Shown: positions 7,234 to 12,304 of the stretch, piece by piece | How the letters are laid out: every line of letters starts with the position of its first letter | How positions within the stretch are numbered: position 1 is the stretch's first letter | NCBI GenBank assembly: GCA_030156465.1 | Contig: JASGMO010000014.1 | Location: 1 to 12,304 of the forward strand | Length of the DNA: 12,304 nt | From: Patescibacteria group bacterium | GTDB taxonomy: Bacteria; Patescibacteriota; Minisyncoccia; Minisyncoccales; Minisyncoccaceae | Direction of reading: 5' to 3' | The notes under the pieces: generated by a model | The model's database searches: none | What the model was told of the DNA's origin: nothing | Seen by the model: the letters and a program-made list of their open reading frames with translations, nothing else | Program-made: the position numbers and the translations under genes

Positions 7234-8694
7234 TTAATCCCTATCTCTCATCAATGGAAAAAGTATGACCTCTCTTAATGAGTTTGAGTTTGTAATAATT
7301 GAGATCATTCTATCAATGCCCATTCCAAAACCAACTGCTGGAGGCATACCATATTCTAACGCCTCAACAAAGTCCTCATCTGACCTTTGCGCTTCTTCAA
7401 ACCCTCCTGAGAACAGTTTTTCTTGACTCTTTAATCTTTCTTCTTGCTCAACTGGATCATTTAGTTCAGAAAAAGCATTGATAACTTCTGCCCCAGAAAC
7501 AATCAAAGCAAAGCTAGCAAGCTTATCCTTATCAAAACTTTTTGCTAGTGGTTGGAAACCTTTTGGATGATGAATCACAAAAGTTGGCTGAATTATTTTA
7601 GGCCTACAATATTTCTTGTATATCTCGTCGGCAATATTTGGCTTATCTGCTCCATCAGGGATATCAACTCCTAGCTCCCTTCCTTTCTTTAGCAATGCCT
7701 CTTCATTTAATTCTTCGTATTTTATTCCTGTATATTTTTCTAGTAGAGCAAAAAACTCTATTCTTTCCCACTCGCCAGCAAAAGATATTTTATTTCCATC
7801 ATATTCTATTTCTGTGCTTCCAATTACATTGGTTAATATTTTTTGAAGCATTCTTTCAGTCATCTTCATTAGTTGCTTGTAATCAGCATATGCCCAATAA
7901 AATTCAATCATTGTAAAATCAGGATTATGAAACTTATCAATCCCCTCATTTCTAAAGCACTTCCCTATTTCATATACTTTCTCAAACCCTCCAACTAATA
8001 ATCTTTTTAGATATAATTCTGGTGATATTCTCAAGTATACATCTAAGTCCATTGCATTAACGTGAGTTTTAAATGGCTTAGCTCTTGCTCCACCATACAA
8101 CAATTGAAGAATTGGTGTTTCTACTTCTAAAAATCCTTCATTGTTTAAAAAGTTTCTTAGCTCTTTAATAAAGTTTGATCTGATTATAAAATTATTCTTA
8201 ACTTCAGGAGAAAACATTAAATCAAGATATCTTTTCCTAAATCTCTCTTCAATATCTTTTAATCCGTGCCACTTTTCTGGCAATGCCCTTAAGCTCTTTG
8301 TAATAATTTTACAATCAGCAATTTGCATTGTTTTCTCCCCTCTTTTTGTTTCAAACAAAGTTCCTCTGGCTTGAATAAAGTCACCCACATCAAACATTTC
8401 TAAAAATGTTTCATAAAACTCAGCACCAACTTTGTCTTTAGCTATTAGTCCTTGTATTTTTCCAGTACCATCTTCAAAATCAATAAAAGTCAAACCACCA
8501 TGAGTTCGGATGGTTTTCATTCTACCAACTAGTATAATTTCTTTTTCTTCTTTTGATATTAAATCAAAATCTCTAAGTGCCTCGCTTATTTCGCAAGTTC
8601 TTTTAATTTCAATAGGATATGGATCTATTCCTGACTCTTTTAATCTCTTTGATTTATTCTTCCTATTTTCTCTTATTTCGTCTATTACAGACAT
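7234..8694 (-). CDS. lysS: Lysyl-tRNA synthetase, class II
   Basis: The 486-residue protein attaches lysine to tRNA-Lys. The N-terminal OB-fold anticodon-binding domain is clear (IILVGRMKTIRTHGGLTFIDFED from about 53; MQIADCKI near 123-130). The class II catalytic core has motif 1 ending FLEVETPIL (188-196), the loop LYGGARAKPFKTH (199-211), RISPELYLKRLLVGGFEKVYEIG (starting at 222), motif 2 FRNEGIDKFHNPDFTMIEFY (247-266), and motif 3 GMGIDRMISI near the C-terminus (from about 457). Length is typical of bacterial LysS. The gene starts 6 nt after the greA stop and has no Shine-Dalgarno sequence, so it is probably transcribed together with greA. Some FemAB/MurM enzymes use Lys-tRNA, but neighbourhood alone does not link LysS to the FemAB gene here. 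Confidence 0.97.
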   Translation of the reverse strand: MSVIDEIRENRKNKSKRLKESGIDPYPIEIKRTCEISEALRDFDLISKEEKEIILVGRMKTIRTHGGLTFIDFEDGTGKIQGLIAKDKVGAEFYETFLEMFDVGDFIQARGTLFETKRGEKTMQIADCKIITKSLRALPEKWHGLKDIEERFRKRYLDLMFSPEVKNNFIIRSNFIKELRNFLNNEGFLEVETPILQLLYGGARAKPFKTHVNAMDLDVYLRISPELYLKRLLVGGFEKVYEIGKCFRNEGIDKFHNPDFTMIEFYWAYADYKQLMKMTERMLQKILTNVIGSTEIEYDGNKISFAGEWERIEFFALLEKYTGIKYEELNEEALLKKGRELGVDIPDGADKPNIADEIYKKYCRPKIIQPTFVIHHPKGFQPLAKSFDKDKLASFALIVSGAEVINAFSELNDPVEQEERLKSQEKLFSGGFEEAQRSDEDFVEALEYGMPPAVGFGMGIDRMISIITNSNSLREVILFPLMRDRD

Positions 8695-8700
8695 ATTTTT

Positions 8701-9159
8701 TTAATCTATTTTAAGTATCTTATACTTCAATACTCCTCTTGGAGTTTCTATTTTTACTTCAGCTCCCTTTGGCTTATCCATCAACTCTTTTCCTAGGGGC
8801 GATTTAAAGCTAATTCTGCTTTCAAGTGGATTTGCTTCTTCTTCTCCAACAATGTGATATTTTTCTTCCCCGCTCTCACCTTTAATTGTAACATATGAGC
8901 CAATTTTTACCCAGCCGTTACCCTGATGATCTTCTATAACTTTAGCAGAGTTAATTAATCTTTCCAAATCAACAATTTTACTTTCAAGTATTGATTGATT
9001 TTCTTTAGCTTCATCATAAGCTGCATTTTCTGATAGGTCGCCAAAAGAGATAGCTTCTTTTAATTTTTCAGCAACCTCAATCCTGCCCTCTTTTTTAAGG
9101 TATTCTAGTTCTTTTTTTAGCTTATCTAGACCTTCTTGTGTTAAGTATTTTTCTTCCAT
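8701..9159 (-). CDS. greA: Transcription elongation factor GreA
   Basis: The 152-residue protein rescues backtracked RNA polymerase by stimulating transcript cleavage through the secondary channel. The N-terminal antiparallel coiled coil (about 8-75) carries the tip motif GDLSENAAYDEAK (40-52) with the catalytic acidic residues D41 and E44. The C-terminal FKBP-like domain includes VKIGSYVTIKG (about 104-114), YHIVGEEEANP (121-131), SFKSPLGKELM (137-147) and the closing EVKIETPRGVLKYKILKI. Length is near the family's 158. It is preceded by its own promoter and a leader of about 54 nt that holds a hairpin with a T-run, and no Shine-Dalgarno sequence precedes the ATG. lysS follows after 6 nt. 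Confidence 0.97.
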   Translation of the reverse strand: MEEKYLTQEGLDKLKKELEYLKKEGRIEVAEKLKEAISFGDLSENAAYDEAKENQSILESKIVDLERLINSAKVIEDHQGNGWVKIGSYVTIKGESGEEKYHIVGEEEANPLESRISFKSPLGKELMDKPKGAEVKIETPRGVLKYKILKID

Positions 9160-9177
9160 ATTTTTACTTTTAATTCT

Positions 9178-9207
9178 AAAAAATAAATTAATCTCAAAAG
9201 ATTAATT
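9178..9207 (-). terminator. Hairpin plus T-run after mrdA, inside the greA leader
   Basis: A perfect 9-bp inverted repeat pairs 9186-9194 (AATTAATCT) with 9199-9207 around a 4-nt loop. On the minus strand the stem is followed at once by TATTTTTT (9185-9178), the form of an intrinsic terminator for the mreC-mreD-mrdA unit. The stem is AT-rich (1 GC pair) and so would be weak by usual standards. The predicted greA transcription start (about 9213) lies upstream, so the same hairpin would also be +7 to +28 of the greA mRNA. Confidence 0.55.
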
Positions 9208-9219
9208 ATTATTCCTGAT

Positions 9220-9247
9220 AGTATATCACAAATAGGAAATAAAACAA
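9220..9247 (-). promoter_or_regulatory. Predicted greA promoter (extended -10)
   Basis: On the minus strand TTGTTT (9242-9247) is separated by 16 nt from TATACT (9220-9225), with TGA directly before the -10 box forming an extended TGn element. The predicted start is an A near 9213, giving a leader of about 54 nt before the greA ATG. The -35 box abuts the mrdA stop codon. The promoter probably drives greA and lysS. Confidence 0.62.
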
Positions 9248-9248
9248 G

Positions 9249-11150
9249 TTAGTTCCCCGCCTCATTGATTATCTCCTCATCATTTTGAGCTCTTTGTTTC
9301 TCCCCAAAATAGTACCCAATTACCTCCCTAGCTATCAAATTAGCCAACCCCGTATTATTAGGAACATCCTCCACAACTACTGTTAAAACAATTTCTGGTT
9401 CATCATAGGGAGCAAAAACAGTAATCCAATTGTGATATATCTTGTATTTCCCTGTTTCTGCAGTTCCAGTTTTAGCTCCTGAATCAACTGGAAGATATTG
9501 TAAACTTCTAGCTGTTCCTAACGAAGAATCAACCGTTTCTTTCATACTTTTCTTAATTTCGTTTAAGGAATAAGAAGAAACAGGAACTTCTGAAACTATT
9601 TCTGAATTAAAACTTTCAATTACATTATTATTCTCGTCTAAAATACTTTTAACAACTTGTGGTTTTACTATTTTCCCACCATTGGCAATCGCACTAGTAA
9701 CTACTGTTAGCTGTAACGGTGTTGCTTTGATATATCCCTGTCCAATTGAAACATTATATGTATCTCCCGGATACCAAGACAAGCCAGTTTCTTTCCTTTT
9801 CCATTCAGGATTAGGTACCAGTCCCTCTCTTTCTCCTGGTAAATCAATTTTAGTTAATTTTCCAAGTCCAAAGTATTGTAAATATTTCTCTATCTTCTCT
9901 ATTCCTAGACCAATAAAGTTTTTGTAACCTCCTCCTAGGTGGTAAAAGAAAACATCGGATGATTCAGCGATTGCTTTTTTTAAGTCAGTCCAACCATGGA
10001 ATTTCCAATCACCTTTAAATGTTCCATCGCTAAGTTCAATTTTTTCATCACAATATATACTTTTATCAGGAGTAATAATACCCTCTTCTAGAGCGGCAAC
10101 GCCTATTATTGGTTTTATTGTTGAAGCAAGAGGGTATTCTCCTGCTATTGCCCTATTATAAAAAGAAACATTAGGACTAGAAACAACTTCGTTAAATTGT
10201 GCTGTCGTTAAATTTCTTGAAAAGATATTACTATCAAATGAAGGATTGCTTGCTAGAGACAAAATTTCTCCATTTTGAGGATTCATCGCAATCACAGCTC
10301 CACCACTTGCATTGTATTCACTAACAACCTCTTCTAAATATTCTGAAACTTTCTTTTGCAAATCAAAATCAATATTTAGTACTAAATTATTTCCTGACTT
10401 AGCACTCTCAATTATTTCTTCCTGAATTTTTCTTCCAAAAGCATCTCTTTCTATATGAAGAACTCCTGGATCCTCTTTAAGATATTCGTTGTATTGCTTC
10501 TCTATCCCCGCTTCTCCATCAAAAGTGTCTCCTGAAACATAGCCCAATATATGAGAAAAATTATTACCGTCTAAATATTCTCTTGTATTTTTAGTTACTA
10601 GTTCAAATGCTGACAACTCTTTTTCTTTAGTTTTCAATACTATAGCTTTGTCTTTTCCAATGTCTCTTGCAATCAATAATTTCCCTGATTCTTTTTGATT
10701 AATCTTCTCCATTAATTCATAAAAAGGTATCTCTAATATCCTAGCAACCTCTCTTACTTCCTTTTCTCTCAATGTTCCATCAACATAACAAATCAACTCA
10801 AATTGCTGTGAATTAAAAGCTAATTGATTCATTGACCTGTCATAAATTATCCCTCTTTGAGCATTAATTTGTTTTGAAAGATATTTATTTTCTTCCGCCT
10901 TGGCACTATAATTTTCATAAGAAAAAACTTGAAGTTTAAGTGAATAAAAAAGGAAAAATATTATTACGAGAAAAAACAATCCAAAAGTCAATTGAAATAT
11001 TCTTTGAGATAAAGCAGTTTCCATTGTGTATGCCCCCTTATCTTTCTTGTGCTCTAGTGCATCTAAAAAGATTTCCTCTGTATCAATGTCTTGACTTTTC
11101 TTCTTTACTTTAAATTTTTGGTATCCACGAGATTGAAAAAATCCTAACAT
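9249..11150 (-). CDS. mrdA: Penicillin-binding protein 2, elongasome DD-transpeptidase
   Basis: The 633-residue class B PBP crosslinks peptidoglycan during lateral growth. A cytoplasmic extension (1-48) precedes one membrane anchor (about 51-72), the non-catalytic pedestal domain beginning NAQRGIIYDRSMNQLAFN (96-113), and the transpeptidase domain. Catalytic motifs are ASTIKP with S343 and K346, SSD at 397-399 (Asp in place of the Asn of SxN, as is common in PBP2), and KTGT at 560-563. CDEKIELSDGTFKGDWKFHGW (starting at 367) corresponds to the Cys/Asp/His region typical of PBP2. An ATG at codon 43 would remove the cytoplasmic tail, but its DTEEIFLDAL motif (23-32) resembles tails I recall from Patescibacteria PBP2, so the long start is preferred. 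With it the gene overlaps mreD by 41 nt. Confidence 0.95.
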   Translation of the reverse strand: MLGFFQSRGYQKFKVKKKSQDIDTEEIFLDALEHKKDKGAYTMETALSQRIFQLTFGLFFLVIIFFLFYSLKLQVFSYENYSAKAEENKYLSKQINAQRGIIYDRSMNQLAFNSQQFELICYVDGTLREKEVREVARILEIPFYELMEKINQKESGKLLIARDIGKDKAIVLKTKEKELSAFELVTKNTREYLDGNNFSHILGYVSGDTFDGEAGIEKQYNEYLKEDPGVLHIERDAFGRKIQEEIIESAKSGNNLVLNIDFDLQKKVSEYLEEVVSEYNASGGAVIAMNPQNGEILSLASNPSFDSNIFSRNLTTAQFNEVVSSPNVSFYNRAIAGEYPLASTIKPIIGVAALEEGIITPDKSIYCDEKIELSDGTFKGDWKFHGWTDLKKAIAESSDVFFYHLGGGYKNFIGLGIEKIEKYLQYFGLGKLTKIDLPGEREGLVPNPEWKRKETGLSWYPGDTYNVSIGQGYIKATPLQLTVVTSAIANGGKIVKPQVVKSILDENNNVIESFNSEIVSEVPVSSYSLNEIKKSMKETVDSSLGTARSLQYLPVDSGAKTGTAETGKYKIYHNWITVFAPYDEPEIVLTVVVEDVPNNTGLANLIAREVIGYYFGEKQRAQNDEEIINEAGN

Positions 11151-11418
11151 ATTTAGATAAAATAATTTTTAATAAATAACATATAACTAATAAAAATAAA
11201 GTCATTAAACCAACATAATTAGAAGAATAAATATCCCAAAATAATCCAATAAAAAATGCAATATAAAGACCTGTTTTTGAATTTGGATCTTCTAAAAAAT
11301 TAACTAAAAAACATATAACTAATAAAAATGGGAAAGTATATAAATTGCTCATTTCTAGCAAAAAAATAAAATACAATAATAATCCCAATAAAAATATTTT
11401 GCTAATTTTTTTAATCAT
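11110..11418 (-). CDS. mreD: MreD-like rod-shape membrane protein, short form
   Basis: This 102-residue, highly hydrophobic protein has about four membrane segments (near 7-22, 27-42, 49-64, 70-88). The best family signature is GLFWDIYSSNYVGLMTL (58-74), matching the G-L-x-x-D-x-x-S...G-L-x-T-L pattern of MreD. Its position between mreC and mrdA is the standard one for MreD, which helps organise the elongasome at the membrane. It is shorter than the usual 160 or so residues, lacking the last one or two helices, and its 3' end overlaps the start of mrdA by 41 nt. It overlaps mreC by 8 nt. Two of its membrane segments share the residues FLLVIC, encoded by an exact 20-nt DNA repeat. Either a natural short form or a truncated gene is possible. 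Confidence 0.72.
   Translation of the reverse strand: MIKKISKIFLLGLLLYFIFLLEMSNLYTFPFLLVICFLVNFLEDPNSKTGLYIAFFIGLFWDIYSSNYVGLMTLFLLVICYLLKIILSKYVRIFSISWIPKI
11178..11329. repeat. Exact 20-nt direct repeat within mreD
   Basis: The plus-strand 20-mer beginning AACATATAACTAAT occurs at 11178-11197 and again at 11310-11329, offset by 132 nt, exactly 44 codons. Both copies are read in the same frame on the minus strand and encode the core FLLVIC of membrane segments 2 and 4 of MreD. The flanking sequence does not match, so this is a short shared block and not a visible larger duplication. Confidence 0.75.
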
Positions 11419-12142
11419 TAAATATCTGTGTTACTTTTAATATGCTTACCCTGTCTATTGAAAAAAGATTATACGCCTTTTCAATTTCAGAAATTTGAAA
11501 TGGTTCATTATCAATCTTTTTAGGGTTTTTTACTTTTCCAATAACAAGACCTGCGGGATAATTTCCCCCCAAAGAAGATGTTAAAATTATGTCCCCCTCT
11601 TTTAATTCTTTGTCGCGTGGAAACATCTCTAGAGCAATTACTTCACTGCCCTTGCCCTTAGCTAAGGCAACAATTCCATTGATTGAAACGTCAGTCAGAT
11701 TATCTTTTAGTGATAATAATTTTACTCTAGAATAATTATTATAAACTTCTGAAACTCTTCCTATTAAAATATTATTACCAATAACAACAGGAAAGCCAAT
11801 TTTCACACCATCTTTTGATCCAGAGTTGATTAAAATATTATCAGACAAGTAATCTTTTGAAATAATTCTTCCAGAAATTACACTAACCTCAGGATAATCC
11901 TTTAATCCTAAGCTATCTTTCAAAAACTTGTTTTCTCTTTGTAGTTCTTCATTTTCAGCCATTAATGAAATCAATTCCTGATCTTCAACTAAGTCGCAAT
12001 TACTATTAACTTTCCATAAACTAAGCTGAAAATTTTCACTTAAAGAATAAAATAACTCTTTAGTATTGAATATATTAAGAATAAAAAAAACAACTAAAAG
12101 TAAAAAGAAAACTAATATTTTTCTTTTGGTAAAAATCTTCAT
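11411..12142 (-). CDS. mreC: Rod-shape-determining protein MreC
   Basis: The protein is 243 residues long from the ATG at 12140-12142. It has one N-terminal membrane anchor (about 8-25), a short coiled coil (about 53-77, ELISLMAENEELQRENKFLKD), then the two beta-barrel domains of MreC: VISGRIISKD (88-97), INSGSKDGVKIGFPVV (105-120), IGRVSEVYNNYSRVKLL (127-143), and GDIILTSSLGGNYPAGLVIGKV (starting at 183). MreC is a bitopic scaffold that activates PBP2 in the elongasome, consistent with mreD and mrdA following. The frame stays open upstream to an ATG at 12250, but that lies inside the 5S rRNA gene, so the internal Met next to the membrane anchor is chosen. A TATAAT box 6 nt before this ATG supports it. 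No mreB is visible in the window. Confidence 0.93.
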   Translation of the reverse strand: MKIFTKRKILVFFLLLVVFFILNIFNTKELFYSLSENFQLSLWKVNSNCDLVEDQELISLMAENEELQRENKFLKDSLGLKDYPEVSVISGRIISKDYLSDNILINSGSKDGVKIGFPVVIGNNILIGRVSEVYNNYSRVKLLSLKDNLTDVSINGIVALAKGKGSEVIALEMFPRDKELKEGDIILTSSLGGNYPAGLVIGKVKNPKKIDNEPFQISEIEKAYNLFSIDRVSILKVTQIFND

Positions 12143-12148
12143 AATCAG

Positions 12149-12154
12149 ATTATA
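12149..12154 (-). promoter_or_regulatory. Predicted -10 box of mreC, placed for a leaderless transcript
   Basis: A consensus TATAAT lies on the minus strand exactly 6 nt before the mreC ATG, so transcription starting 7 nt after the box would begin on the A of ATG at 12142. No good -35 hexamer is visible: the expected place (about 12172-12177) is the 3' arm of the 5S terminator. It is the only promoter-like site between the terminator and mreC. Confidence 0.5.
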
Positions 12155-12164
12155 CAATAAAAAC

Positions 12165-12194
12165 AAAAAAAATACGAGCAAAAAATACTCGTAT
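12165..12194 (-). terminator. Intrinsic terminator after the 5S rRNA
   Basis: A perfect 7-bp stem pairs 12172-12178 (ATACGAG) with 12188-12194 around a 9-nt T-rich loop as read on the minus strand. It is followed by seven T, a G and more T (12171 downward). It begins about 17 nt after the 5S 3' end, the expected place for termination of an rRNA operon. Confidence 0.82.
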
Positions 12195-12211
12195 AATTCC
12201 TTTCGATCTTT

Positions 12212-12304
12212 AATACGGGGACGACCTACTTTCGCGAAAAACACTATCATCGGCCTTAGAAGATTTCACTTCCGAGTTCGGGATGGGATCGGGTGGAGCA
12301 CTTC
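12212..12304 (-). rRNA. rrf: 5S ribosomal RNA, 3' portion (5' end outside the window)
   Basis: The minus strand from the window edge contains the universal 5S core: CCACCCGATCCCATCCCGAA, CTCGGAAGTGAAA, CCGATGATAGTGT and AAAGTAGG, aligning to E. coli 5S from about position 20 to the end. The 3' end is placed near 12212 by counting the usual 14 nt after AGTAGG; an error of a few bases is possible. Roughly 20-25 nt at the 5' end are missing. Compared with E. coli, the stretch between TAGTGT and AGTAGG is 8 nt shorter, implying a reduced helix IV. The gene probably closes a 16S-23S-5S operon that continues beyond the right edge. Confidence 0.95.

Noticed and set aside
7616..7916. Two overlapping plus-strand frames of 76 and 92 codons opposite lysS
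   Set aside because: They lie in different frames over the conserved LysS core and cannot both be real; the low-complexity residues are typical of antisense frames.
11024..11150. Later start for mrdA at codon 43, which would remove the overlap with mreD
   Set aside because: The intervening tail keeps a DTEEIFLDAL motif that I recall from Patescibacteria PBP2 N-termini, and its removal is not needed. It remains a less likely alternative.
12143..12250. Upstream extension of the mreC reading frame by 36 codons to an ATG at 12250
   Set aside because: The extension runs through the 5S rRNA gene, its terminator and the TATAAT box. Starting at 12142 gives a normal MreC with its membrane anchor at the N-terminus.
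1..12304. CRISPR arrays, insertion sequences, tRNA genes or phage genes
   Set aside because: No regularly spaced repeats, transposase motifs, terminal inverted repeats, tRNA-like cloverleaf segments or phage proteins were seen on either strand.

Overview
The window is a very compact, AT-rich bacterial segment in which every recognisable gene lies on the minus strand and only a few dozen bases separate transcription units. Low GC, 1-8 nt gene overlaps, small versions of familiar proteins (85-aa YbaB, 102-aa MreD), very few Shine-Dalgarno sequences and the FemAB/Mur-ligase/DegT/PBP2 repertoire suggest a Patescibacteria (CPR) genome, probably a Parcubacteria-type lineage. This placement is inferred from style and gene content. 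TGA is used as a stop (three ATGA overlaps), so the Gly-recoded UGA code of Gracilibacteria/Absconditabacteria does not apply.

Reading along the minus strand from the right edge, the 3' part of a 5S rRNA (presumably the end of an rRNA operon) is followed by a clear intrinsic terminator. Next comes a cell-elongation unit, mreC-mreD-mrdA (PBP2), whose TATAAT box lies exactly 6 nt before the mreC ATG. A second hairpin plus T-run lies after mrdA. It overlaps the leader of the next unit, greA-lysS, which has an extended -10 promoter.

A third promoter, placed so that the transcript would start on the ATG, precedes serS. It probably drives a long unit: serS - alpha/beta hydrolase - membrane-anchored MurF-type ligase - DegT/DnrJ aminotransferase - ybaB - TIM-barrel protein - FemAB-type peptidyltransferase - ftsQ, the last running off the left edge. 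Its last four genes are linked by three consecutive ATGA overlaps. ftsQ (positions 415 to 1) is a short partial gene recovered by direct translation.

Functionally this is an envelope and growth locus. MreC/MreD/PBP2 build lateral wall, the Mur ligase and FemAB protein probably act on peptidoglycan stem peptide or bridge, and FtsQ belongs to the divisome. Housekeeping translation and transcription genes (serS, lysS, greA) and a nucleoid protein are interleaved. The most interesting points are two promoters positioned for leaderless mRNAs, the near absence of Shine-Dalgarno sites, the Mur ligase whose normal substrate-binding N-domain is replaced by membrane helices, the uncharacterised TIM-barrel protein locked between YbaB and FemAB, and the promoter-proximal hairpin in the greA leader. 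No mobile elements, CRISPR arrays or tRNA genes were seen, and no gene-free stretch reaches 300 bases.
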